Part shown: in pieces, positions 53,741 to 64,000 of the stretch
Position numbering within the stretch: position 1 is the first letter of the stretch
How the letters are laid out: each line of letters starts with the position of its first letter
The notes under the pieces: model-generated
What the model was told of the DNA's origin: nothing
What the model saw: only the letters and a program-made list of their open reading frames with translations
Database searches by the model: none
Translations under genes and position numbers: made by a program
From: Jacaranda mimosifolia
Lineage: Eukaryota > Streptophyta > Magnoliopsida > Lamiales > Bignoniaceae
Assembly (NCBI GenBank): GCA_018894105.1
Contig: CM032123.1
Coordinates: forward strand, 3,287,001-3,351,000
DNA length: 64,000 nucleotides
Reading direction: 5' to 3'

Positions 53741-55200
53741 ATTATGGGAATGTTTGGTTATGTTTTCCTGGAACAACATTGTTTTGGGGAACATAATCAA
53801 ATATATCTCCATTTTTCTTCTAAACTACACATTCTTCAATATATACACATATATATATAAATATTATATATATTATATATATTTTATTATTATTCTAATA
53901 TTAAAATAATTATTCAATTCCATTTTCACTCTAAAAACTCAATAAAAAAATATTGATTTGGCTGCTACAGTAAAAAATGTCTCCCCCAAAATATAAACAA
54001 ACGTATTAAAAATCAACTTTCACATTCTCCAATAATTCATTTAGAGGTGTCAAAATGGCCCGGGCGGATCGGGCTGACTCGCACAAAAAATGGGCCTAAC
54101 TCGACTCTTTTAATTTTTTAATATGGGCTGGGCTGGACTGGCTCACTTGAAAACCCGTCTCGAGCTGAAATTTTGCAACCCGGAATCTACTCGGCCCGCG
54201 GACCGTGGGCTAGCCCGCAATATTTTTTTAATTTAAATTATAAATTATAATTTTTAAATTACAAATTATTAATTTATAATTAAGAATGTATAATTTATAA
54301 TTTATTACTTTATAAATGTATAAATCAATAATTAAGAAATTTTAATTTATAAAAATTATAAATTATAAAAAAAAAAATTGAGAAAGGTGAAGACCGTATT
54401 GCCTCAATTTGAAGAAGACGATGAAGATTGGCTTGAAACCTCATCCACCATCGCATCTCAATCCGAGAGCGATTTAAATCACTTGAGTGAACGACCGGTT
54501 TATCATTTGACATGTTTAGATGTTTAGATATTACAAAGTTGTTTTTTTTTTTTTTTTTGTTATTATTATGTACTTTCATTTAGAGGTTTGATCAAATCCA
54601 CCTCTATGTAATTATTTTTTCTAAATTAATGACGGGTAGATGGGTCCATACCAAACCCCTCACCACCTTATTTGGTGGTCCTTTTGGAAAAATATAATTG
54701 ATAAAAAAAAATTAATATAAGTATAAATTTCTAAGTTTTTATAAAAATTTAAGTGTTTTAAAATATTAAAAATCACATAAGTATAAATTATTAAGTCTTT
54801 TAAAAAAGTATAAGTGTTGAAAAAAATATTAATAATCACATAAATATAAAAACTTTAAAATTTTAAATTCATTTTCAAAAAAAAAAAAAAAAAACTCGCT
54901 GGCCAACCCACGAGAGGGATCGTGAGCCGAATCGCGAGCCGGACCGCCTAACTCGGCTCATATATAAACCGGCTCACCTATATAGTAGGTTGGTTTTGAG
55001 CCAAGCCGGACTTTTCAATTTTCAGCCCGTCACGGTCCAGACCATGAACGGCCTGCGAGCTGGCCAGACTCGGCCCGGGACAGCCATTAACCGTTGGTTA
55101 AACGAGCCGGGTTGGCTCGGCCCAGCTCATTTGACACCTCTAAATTCATTCTCCCAAAATACATAATAAAATCAAACAAAAAATATAACCAAACATTACC
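53741..55200. mobile_element. MITE nested in 53697-55501
   Basis: Ends GGGAATGTTTGGTTATG and ATATAACCAAACATTACC are inverted. TATGTGTTT lies on both sides (53732-53740 and 55201-55209), a 9-bp repeat of the host MITE. An ATTAT between the left repeat and the GGG end is not mirrored at the right. It holds the hAT-like element at 54042-55142. Confidence 0.75.
54042..55142. mobile_element. hAT-like element, innermost, perfect 8-bp TSD
   Basis: Ends TAGAGGTGTCAAAATGGCC and GCTCATTTGACACCTCTA are flanked by AATTCATT (54034-54041 and 55143-55150). Subterminal zones are full of CGGCCCG/CGGGCTGG words. A 47-codon frame at 54384-54527 (QFEEDDEDWLETSS...) may be a remnant of coding sequence. Confidence 0.88.
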
Positions 55201-55501
55201 TATGTGTTTTAAGAAAATGAATTATTGGATAATATGAAAGTTATTTTTGGGTATGTTAATTTATGTTTTGGGGAAGACATTTTTTACTGTAACAGTCAAA
55301 TCAATACTTTTTTATTGAATTTTTATGGTGAAAATGGAATTGAGTGATTATTTTAATATTAGAATAATAATAAAATATATAATATATATAATATGTATGT
55401 ATATATTAGAGAATGTGTATTTTAGAGAAAAAAATAGAGATATATTTAATTATATTTTTTAAAAATAATATTATTTCAGAAAAATATAACCAAACAAAGC
55501 C

Positions 55502-57252
55502 ATAATTTTTATGTTGTCGCTTCTTTTGTTTGGTCATTCATAATAATAAAATAAGATTGACTCGATTCCTTATCCAGGGCCTTTGAAGCCTAGTCAATGA
55601 GATCGAAGGCCAGGTGTGACCATACATGGCCCCATCTTTGGGTGAATGAATGTTGTGCTACGTAACATTTGATCTCTTTCTTCTCAAATAAAATATTCAC
55701 GGATCCATCAAAAAATTAATTGATACTTCTATTCAATTTCAAAATAAATAAAAATTGTAAATAAAAAATAATCTCTGAGAGATTGATAGTAATTGTGCAT
55801 GCAAGATAAACTTTAAAAGAGTCAAAATAATTATTATTGACTTATATGATTAGAGGAATTGGCTTTGCTTTTGGACAACTTGTATTAATCAACTTAATTC
55901 TATTTCATTTATTTAGGAAAATGAAGTTATAATAATCGAATCTTTCAATTAATTTCAATACATTGTACTAGGAATAAAATCTTGCAAAAAAACGTGGCTG
56001 ATCCATCTTTTGAAAAATCGAATCGGATCGGACAGTCGTATTGATCAGATCGTCGATTGATCGTCAAATCAGTTCGATTTTCTCATAAAATCAAAAAAAA
56101 ATTTAAAAAGTCTTATTTTGTTAAGACCATTCATACCAACAATTGGATAGTTCGAACCGGTGAACCACAAGTTCAATTGAATCGGATCGATTTTTTTCTT
56201 TTAATTTTTAATAAAATTAATATATTTTTGAAGGTTAAGGTATACCTTCATATTATATTTAAACTTTAAATTTGAGATATTTAAATTGTGGTGATAATTT
56301 ATAATATGAATTGTGAAATTTGAATTGTGAAGTTAGACAATATATTCATTTAAACTTTTTATGTTTTATATTTTAGTATTTTATTAATTTTTAAGTAATA
56401 ATATTTATATTACATATATTACGTAATTATGACGTTACGATTTAATACGATCCGATCAATTATTGAATCAGTAAATCGTAAATCGATAAATTTTTTTATT
56501 CAATCAACAATTCATTTTTTCGAATATAGTCGGTGGATGATCAGAACTTGTACTTCCCTAAGCAAAAACCTTGGAGTTGGACCCAATCCCACGTTTTTCA
56601 TTAGCTTCGATGCATGGTTAATTAATTAATTAATTTTTTTCCGAGGAAAAAGATCTTACAAACGCTCTTTCTGGAAAAATACACTTTTGCAATTTCTCCT
56701 ATAAAAGCGCAATAAATGGTGGGTGATTCACATAATCTCGTTAGATTCACCATTCAAAAGCCACCAACACTGAACTAAACCAGTCTTTATTTCACCAAAA
56801 CAATCACATTTTCCACGCACCTTCTTCCACTCTTTCTTGACCTTCACATGCATTGAAACTCTACTACAGATTTTTTCAGCAGTTGTAGGAATTTGAGTTC
56901 TTGAAGAAAAACCCTTACAAGGTTTTTGCTTTTTTAAGATTTTGTGATCTTTCTTGAAGCCTGCTTGTTCTTGATTTTGATTAAAGAAAGTGTTCTATGA
57001 TCAGGGTTTCTTTCATTTTATTTTATTTTATTTTTTTGGTTGATCTTTTCAAGTATTTCTTTTGTGTTCAAGATTCAAGCTTTTTGCTGGGTACTTTTTG
57101 GAATTTGGGATCTTTAGTGTAAAGTAGATTTTTGCTTCTTTTTTTTTTTCACTTGTAGTCCTAGTGGAGTTCCTCAAATTCGATATTCATTGGTTTTTTT
57201 CAAGTAAACTGACGATCATTTGGTGTACGTTTCTAGGATTTTGTACCTTCGG
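55502..57252. other. Upstream region and leader of the APL gene
   Basis: AT-rich up to about 56560, with GATCGGATCG/CGATCCGATC words that hint at an old inverted-repeat element at about 55990-56560. After the TATA box at 56699, the sequence has leader character (pyrimidine-rich, TTCTTG runs) and may contain a leader intron ending at TTTCTAG (57239). Confidence 0.4.
56699..56708 (+). promoter_or_regulatory. Candidate TATA box of the APL gene
   Basis: CTATAAAAGC lies about 550 bases before the start codon; transcription would begin near 56730. Confidence 0.55.
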
Positions 57253-60200
57253 ATGGATTCCTGTTGTCCCACCATGAAAGCTAAGGTGCTGCCATCACAA
57301 ATCAATGGAAGTTTAAGAAAAGGAGATAATGGATTTTGGGGAGATAGTTTTAAAGGGGGTTTTAAAAACAATGTTTTGGGGACACAGATCTGGAAGAATC
57401 TTAGTGAAAAAAAGCTCAGAAAATTTAAGCCTGGAGTGGCATTCTCTGTTCTCACGCCTGATATTAACAAAGAAATGGCAGTAAGTTGTATTCTAAGTCA
57501 CTTATCTACTTGTAGAAGAATGTTCTTGTCATGTCTATATGAATTATGCTTTGGAGTATTGGTTTTCAGGCATTTCAGTCATCATTATTTGATGAAGAGA
57601 ATCCAAAGGCAGATCCTAAAACTGTAGCCTCAATAATTCTGGGTGGAGGTGCAGGGACTCGTCTCTTTCCTCTTACTAGCAGAAGAGCAAAACCAGCTGT
57701 AAGAGAAAGATTTGTTCTGTTTATTATGTGGTTTTCTTGGTGTTAGAGATTAAGGAAATCGCTTTACTATGTAATAATGAATTATGATTTGGTGGAGTAG
57801 TTAACATTATTGTGGTAATATGATATGTTTGTCTGTAGGTCCCGATAGGAGGTTGCTACCGGCTGATTGATGTACCTATGAGCAACTGTATCAACAGTGG
57901 GATACGAAAAATTTTCATTCTAACTCAGTTCAATTCCTTCTCCCTTAATCGACACCTTGCTCGAACGTATAATTTTGGGAATGGTGTGAATTTTGGGGAC
58001 GGATTTGTGGAGGTGAGATGTATAATTTATACTTTGGCTTATATTGGATCCTTGAGAATTTCTTCGAGGTTTTCATTCATTAGGCAAAGGATCAATTCTA
58101 TAATTTGTCTGAGATGAAATGGATGCCTTAGTGGTTGTATTAGACTTTTCTTCATTACTAAAAAGCAAAATATACCTTCGAAACAGGTTCTTGCAGCCAC
58201 TCAGACGCCAGGGGAAATGGGGCAGAGGTGGTTTCAAGGAACGGCAGATGCTGTTCGACAGTTTATATGGGTTTTTGAGGTGCGTGTTTGAAATACTCTT
58301 TTGGGAATCTGATGAGAAGAGGATTTATTTGGAGGATCTTAACATGTATGTAGGATGCCAAGACCAAAAATGTTGAGCACATAGTGATTTTGTCTGGCGA
58401 CCATCTCTACCGAATGGACTACATGGACTTTGTTCAGGTACTTTGGCTACTTGTTGCATATATGTTGCATTTCAAAAGCCGTTCTGTGTTTTGAATACTT
58501 GTTTATTAATGGGCAATGTGTTTGCAGAAACATATAGACACAAATGCTGACATTACAGTTTCTTGCATACCAATGGATGATAGGTATGTATATAGTTCAT
58601 CTTTTCAGCTTTGATTCACCTCACAGCAAAGAATTAATTGTGCACTGAAAATGATCAACTGGTCTGAAGGAAGGCCATGCCTATTGGAACATTGACATTA
58701 GCATCAAATTCTGTCTATTTTTATGATTTTCATCATGTATTCATGATTGTGTTCAAGTCTTTTTCATGCAATCCAGCCGAGCCTCAGACTATGGGTTGAT
58801 GAAAATTGATGAAACGGGGCGTATCGTTCAGTTTGCAGAGAAACCAAAGGGATCTGCTCTGGAAAAAATGGTAATTAGTTTACTCTAGCAAATCTATTTT
58901 CATTTGTAATCCCTTTCTTCATTCCTTGCTCTATCTCATGATGTCCCACAGCAAGTTGACACCTCTCTTCTCGGACTTTCCCATCAAGAAGCCACACAAT
59001 TTCCTTACATTGCATCAATGGGTGTATACGTGTTCAAAACCGATGTATTACTAAACCTCTTAAAATATAAGTATCCTTCATGCAATGACTTCGGCTCCGA
59101 GATCATTCCTTCAGCCGTGAAGGATCACAATGTTCAGGTGAGATCGGAAATTCCGATCAATGCTTTTCCCTTTTTCAATCAGGTTTCAAAATGGTGTCCA
59201 CTAGTGAGTTTCTGAACGCATCATCTTATCAGGCTTATCTATTTAGCGATTATTGGGAGGACATTGGAACCATAAAGTCTTTCTTCGATGCCAACTTGGC
59301 CCTCACAGAACAGGTCAGTATCATAGTTGCAAGAGTATCTTCTGAGCCACAATGGAGCCCTAGAAACATGCTAAAGGACAAAGACATCCACTTCTTGGAT
59401 TTAAAAAAAAGTTCCCAGCATATAGTTTTGTTAGCTGCAGCTAGAATGATGATTTTCGTGTTTGAAGATTTTCTCAGTAAAAGTAGATAGGTGTTCAACT
59501 TTGTCAATAAGAAGCTGGGCATTGAGAAGTGAATATTCTTGGATGACTTAATGATTGTTTGTGCTTCATAATTAGATGTAAAATTTAAGGTATTTAGAGC
59601 TAAAGGTTGTCTTAAGTTTCAACCTGATGTGGATTATGTTCCTTTTGCAGCCTCTGAAGTTTGATTTTAATGACCAAAAGACCCCTTTCTATACATCTCC
59701 AAGATTCTTGCCACCTACTAAAGTCGAAAAATGCAAGGTATGCTGGTAAAGCTATGATAGCAGTGCTTTTAGCTCATTGTCCCAGCGAATCTCACAATGT
59801 TGTTCTTTCAGATAGTGGATGCAATAATTTCACATGGTTGCTTCTTGCGGGAATGTAGCGTTGACCACTCAATTGTAGGCATAAGGTCTCGCTTAGACTA
59901 TGGTGTTGAGCTGAAGGTAAGATTTTGAGGCTAAAACCATTTCATTTAGTTGTAGGCATCTTTATAGTTTAGTTGCCATAGATGATCTTTTTACTTCATG
60001 TTTGCAAATTAGGGAGAACTAGATTTTGCACCTTCTTATTGGAGTTGGATTTAGGCATCAAACCACGACTAGGGGTGGCAATGGGATGGTTCAAAACTCG
60101 AACCTGAACTCAACCCATCCCAATAGGCCATGTTCGGAGTGGTTTAATGGAGTATGAGCTGGGGTACGAGGCATTGTTTTTCAAAATCCAGCAGGTTCAC

Positions 60201-61196
60201 GCCGGGTACGGGTTTTACCCAAACCCCAACCCATTTAAAATAAATGCATGTACAGTAAGAAAGTAAAAATTATACTTTAGGGAATTAACAAAAAAAATTG
60301 TTGGTTTATTATAGATATGTTTGATTTGAAGGTGGATTGAATGTACTTGATATAATCTGTTTAGATTACTAATTTACTACTAATTTTGATCATTACAACA
60401 CAATAACATATTTCGATATTTTTTTTTTTTATGTTGGCGGGTTAACTCCCGATTTGATGGACCAGGGTGGGCTGCGGATTGAGTCTAACCCAGATGAGAA
60501 AGTACAACAATTTTGATGATTAAATAGTAAATTATGGGGAGGCCATTTTTTTTTTTTTTTGTTGTTGGTTTATTTATTTACGCATGCGCGCACATATTTC
60601 AGCTTGAACTCCTGATCTCTTACATTATGTGGGAGATTTATGCAACTTGGCCATAGCCCACTCGGCATGGGGAGGCATTGGTTATCGTTTATTTTGTTAA
60701 TCTAGTAGTATAATTATAAACAAAAAGAGATCTGTGTTTCAGGATACAATGATGATGGGTGCAGACTATTATCAAACAGAATCTGAAATTGCATCTCTGC
60801 TAGCTGCCGGAAAGGTTCCCATTGGCGTTGGTCGCAATACAAAAATACGGTAGGATTTGAATCGAATAATTCATCTTTGTTTTCATGAGACAATTTCTCA
60901 ACTCATTTTTATTTGGTCTTTTTGTCGTAGTAACTGTATAATTGACAAGAATGCGAAGATCGGAAAGAATGTGGTGATCGCAAATAAAGATGTAAGTTTC
61001 CTTTGCTACTTGCAAAAGATCTAATCTACTGCAAGAAAACTGTTTTGGAAATTTTTTAGCTGATATAAAATTTTGAATTGGTTCGACTTATCAGAGTGTT
61101 GAAGAAGCAGACAGGGCCGAGGAAGGGTTTTACATCAGATCCGGGATTACAGTTGTACTAAAGAACTCCACTATTAAAGATGGAACTATCATATAA
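57253..61196 (+). CDS. APL3: ADP-glucose pyrophosphorylase large subunit, APL3-like
   Basis: Large (regulatory) subunit of the plastid enzyme that makes ADP-glucose for starch; works as a heterotetramer with the small subunit and confers response to 3-phosphoglycerate and phosphate. Fourteen coding exons: 57253-57480, 57570-57698, 57839-58012, 58187-58279, 58354-58437, 58528-58583, 58777-58870, 58952-59137, 59233-59313, 59651-59737, 59812-59916, 60743-60849, 60931-60991, 61095-61196, all GT-AG, giving 528 aa. The N-terminus [16 protein letters not shown] resembles Arabidopsis APL3 and serves as transit peptide. Then come [95 protein letters not shown], and the beta-helix end [17 protein letters not shown]. 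The frame runs 33 bases further upstream, but MDSCC fits the family start. Intron 11 is enlarged to about 830 bases by insertions. Confidence 0.95.
60070..60500. mobile_element. Truncated hAT-like element in APL intron 11
   Basis: Begins TAGGGGTGGCAATGGGATGG like the hAT ends elsewhere in the window and has GGGTACGGGTTTTACCC inside. No matching right end was found before the SINE, so the right boundary is a guess. Confidence 0.55.
60544..60666 (-). mobile_element. tRNA-derived SINE, copy 3, with 10-bp TSD
   Basis: Flanked by ATGGGGAGGC (60534-60543 and 60667-60676). On the minus strand it reads TATGGCCAAGTTGCATAAAT, CTCCCACATAATGTAAGAGA, AGGAGTTCAAGCTG, and ends in a long A tail. Lies in intron 11 of the APL gene, opposite to its transcription. 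Confidence 0.85.
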
Positions 61197-62220
61197 GTAT
61201 GTGGATCCATTGCAGGAAGTTGAAACTGTTCTCTGCTTCATTAAATGGAGCTCAATTATCATTTGTAAATAATTAGCTCTTTCCTTGTATGTAGAAGACT
61301 AAAGAACAATAGCGTGTTGACTGAGAGCATAAAATAAATTTGGTAAAATTCCTATATTTTCGGCAAAACTTTGCCAAAATTTGAGGTTATATTTGGTTAT
61401 GTTTTGTATTGTTTTGGTTCGTATGTTTTCAAAAAATGAGTTGAGAAAGCGAAATTAAAGAATATTGTAGTGAGTTGGGAGAGTTTGATGGATATTCATC
61501 CACGCTTTTTATGGTGGGTGAAAAATATTTTGAGTAGTGATATAAATATTTTTTTTATAGATATTAAATCAATTACTTTTTTCTTTATTTGCTAAGTATC
61601 GAGAAATTGTAATTTAAAAATAATTTTAATATATAATACAATATATATTTAAATATGGTGATTGAATATAATTCTAAAACATTACTATAATAATTGTTTC
61701 AATAATGATGTTGTGATGAAGGTTAAAAATCTTTTAATAAAAAGGGAAAAAATTAATGGATTTTTTGGGAAATGGTTTCCCCTCCAAAGTAGGTTGGATG
61801 TTTGTTCTTGTTTTGGAGGAGTAAAATTATTCCCCCAAAACACTCATAAACATACCCTAAATTTCTTGTTTTGGTACCCTTTGCTCATTTCATTTGGTGA
61901 ATTTTCACCATAAATGGTCTCTGCTTTATTCCTTCTAGACACTTCTTTTCTGAAGTCTTGGTGGAGCAGCAGTTGAGAACTAGTGTTCCATAGCAACTGG
62001 GCTTATTTGGATCATAGGTAAATTTACTTACATCAGAGATGCAAGTTCATTGAATAACATCTAGCTATCAGCAAATGAAGTACTTTCTCACCATTTTTCA
62101 GCTTCCCCACTGTATCTACCTGGTGAAATTTATGGAAACAGCCCTCCAAAAGGAAAAAGATGAATCAAATTAATTAAATACAAATCCGCACAACTGAAAC
62201 AATTGCCTTTTATTGGCTGT
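61197..62220. other. Convergent 3' flanks with MITE
   Basis: Joins the 3' ends of the two converging genes. At about 61384-61858 GGTTATATTTGGTTATGTTTT and CTCATAAACATACCCTAAA are imperfect inverted ends of a TTTGGTTATG-family MITE with an ATATAAT-rich centre. No gene. Confidence 0.5.
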
Positions 62221-64000
62221 TCACCTTTCCTCTGAGTTGAACCTGTTCCATGCAGCCTGTAGTTGATCAAGCAAGAATATGGGTTGGGTGAGATTTGTTG
62301 ACAGAGAAGAAAAAGAAGACATTTTATCTAAGAATCACAAAAGGAAGAGAATTCTTATGATGCTAGAAGGATTCTGTGCTGGATATTAACATCCTTATAA
62401 CACTATATAACAACTAAAAGTTTTATTTTTAAAGAGTGAGTAACTAAATAAAATACCTTGAGAAGATCAAAAACCTTTTCGCATATGTATTTCTGCTGAA
62501 TGCTAGCTCCCCTTTGCTGCAATTTGTCGGGATGTACACAAAGAGTTGCCTTCCTGTAAGCCTTCTTCACGGCAGCAGTTGTTATGATCTCTGTCAGGGA
62601 GATAGGCTGCCAACCACTGTCTGGACCAAGGATCTACAGGTGAAAATGAGTTAACAGTAACACCAAATATTGGTTCACTAAATTGATTGGATACAGCTGT
62701 GTATGAGGAGATAACGCATACATATTGCAGAGTCGAGAGCAGTGCACGCAAGTTGCCCTCCTTTCCTGATGCCCATCTCTTAATTTCAGCGTCAAGAGAT
62801 TCAGCTAATCTCTGCAATTACAAACAGAAAAGTGTGTGTAAGAAAAGTTGAAGTTTCAACAAGACACATACGTTTGGATTTTCAAATGAAACGAAATATT
62901 ACATTTCTTTCAGCCTGCTCTTTCTGGGCAAGAATATCACGCATGTTCTTCTCTGCAAGGGCCTTTGCCTGGGAAGACCAATTGAACAGACAAGAGAAAT
63001 ATTATCATATGATTCAAGTTCTAACTATTAGTTTCAAACATCAATTGAAGTCATGATTACCGCTCTCTCCATTATTCTGTGATGCCTCTCTAACCGCGCT
63101 TTACGCCTCTGTGCTGATTCAGTAATAGTTCCATCAAATTTCTCCAGATCCTACAGGTAAAATTTGTTTCATCATTCTTCTAGCATACGAGTGAACATTA
63201 TATGTTGCTAGCAAACACACAAAACTGATACTTACGGAAGAAGAAAAACTATGCTTCAGTCCGTTATTTCTGGAGGAACTAGAAGACCTTTCTGTAGGGT
63301 ATCTCTCAGTTTGTGTTCTAGCCTCTATGAAAGTTTTCTGAGATTTTGCTTTCTCTAGGGCACGTTCACGGGCCTCCGCTGTGGCTCTTTCAACTGCGGC
63401 ACGTTCTGCTCTAAGCTTGGCTTCAATGGCTGCCTTATCGGGTTGTTTAGACTCTATGGAGGCCTTCTCAAGCTTCTCCCGTGCCTCTGCCGTAGCTCTT
63501 TGTCGAGCTTCAGCAAATGCCCTCTCTCGAGCTTCTCGTATTGCTCTTTCTACAGCTATTCTATCTTTTTCACGCTCTCTTCCCCTTTTGATGGCCTCAA
63601 TTCTTTGCTGGTGATCATTTGTGTCAAATTTTTGCTCATTCCCTTTGGCATCTTTCTGTTCCACTGTGGAGGTTCCACTTAGATTCTCATTAGTATTCAT
63701 GTTTTGACATGTTTCAACCTCTCTTTCAGTTTCCATGGAATTTTCCATTTCCATGTGTTCACAATTTGATTGCGGGTATACCTCCTCATTCTGGTCCTCA
63801 GTGTGTACCCGTTTACTTTGTTCCTCAACATACTCTCTTCCATCAAATGCCATATCAAGGTCATCTTTTACTTTTTCCTCGTTTGAAATGTCCTTCGCAT
63901 TTTCTGCACATCCTTGAGACTCAAGAGCTGACACCCCACCTACATTTTCAATGATGGAGGTTGATACAGATTCTTTGTTAATTTCCGAAGTTTGTTCCGA
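62221..64000 (-). CDS. Auxilin-like J-domain protein (3' part)
   Basis: Clathrin-uncoating cofactor: the J domain recruits Hsp70 to strip clathrin coats from vesicles. Partial; it runs off the right edge. Exons in order of transcription: from beyond 64000 to 63236, 63150-63061, 62968-62903, 62811-62722, 62633-62457, 62256-62221. The first contains 255 codons with Glu/Lys-rich sequence and long Ala/Arg/Glu helical repeats ([19 protein letters not shown]), typical of plant auxilin-like proteins. The C-terminus carries [57 protein letters not shown] with the HPD triad of the J domain, and ends [11 protein letters not shown]. All introns are GT-AG on the minus strand. The member (AUXILIN-LIKE1 or another) cannot be decided without the 5' half. 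Confidence 0.93.

Larger units (their letters stand above)
53697..55501. mobile_element. MITE (outermost of three nested elements)
   Basis: Ends GGTTGTGTTTGGTTATATTT and AAATATAACCAAACAAAGCC are inverted. Its own length is only about 350 bases; the remainder is two later insertions. The left and right halves join cleanly at TATGTGTTT when 53741-55200 is removed. Confidence 0.75.

Noticed and set aside
57220..57252. An earlier in-frame start for the APL protein
   Set aside because: The frame opens there without a family-like N-terminus; the MDSCC start agrees with APL3-type proteins, and a leader-intron acceptor may lie at 57239.

Overview
The window is nuclear DNA of a flowering plant, most likely a eudicot. 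The genes are split by GT-AG introns and encode plant-specific proteins, and the AT-rich spacers are crowded with small transposons typical of dicots. I cannot fix the species from sequence alone. Five complete protein-coding genes and one partial gene can be assembled exon by exon, with reading frame kept across every junction.

Layout: (1) 1-3900, transposon-rich spacer with a fragment resembling organellar small-subunit rRNA just upstream of the first gene. (2) 3913-8889 (+), a GAUT1-type galacturonosyltransferase (pectin synthesis, Golgi), 9 exons, 666 aa. (3) 8890-16076, spacer with a MITE, a SINE, a hAT-like element and an orphan promoter-like island. (4) 16077-19231 (+), a bifunctional nuclease of the BBD family (DUF151 plus UVR-like motif), 9 coding exons, 323 aa. 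(5) 19232-26907, spacer with a hAT-like element, two long-inverted-repeat elements with GC-rich cores, and a second copy of the BBD 5' region placed in front of the next gene. (6) 26908-30724 (+), bifunctional dihydrofolate reductase-thymidylate synthase, 10 coding exons, 528 aa, with one GC-AG intron. (7) 30725-40645, spacer with hAT-like and Mutator-like non-autonomous elements, several with perfect 8- or 9-bp target duplications. (8) 40646-41404 (-), a single-exon gene for a DUF4408/DUF761-type membrane protein, 252 aa. (9) 41405-57252, about 16 kb of nested MITEs, hAT-like elements and SINEs plus a local duplication. (10) 57253-61196 (+), large subunit of ADP-glucose pyrophosphorylase (APL3-like), 14 coding exons, 528 aa. 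(11) 62221-64000 (-), the 3' part of an auxilin-like J-domain protein gene that runs off the right edge. The last two genes converge.

The genes are unrelated housekeeping functions (cell-wall pectin, nuclease/defence, folate and thymidylate, starch, clathrin uncoating) and form no pathway cluster. The unusual content is in the spacers: a set of long-TIR elements that share a GC-rich core design, nested insertions whose target duplications can be read directly, two insertions with an unoccupied relative elsewhere in the window, and the BBD leader duplication upstream of DHFR-TS. I found no tRNA gene, functional rRNA gene, CRISPR array or intact transposase gene.
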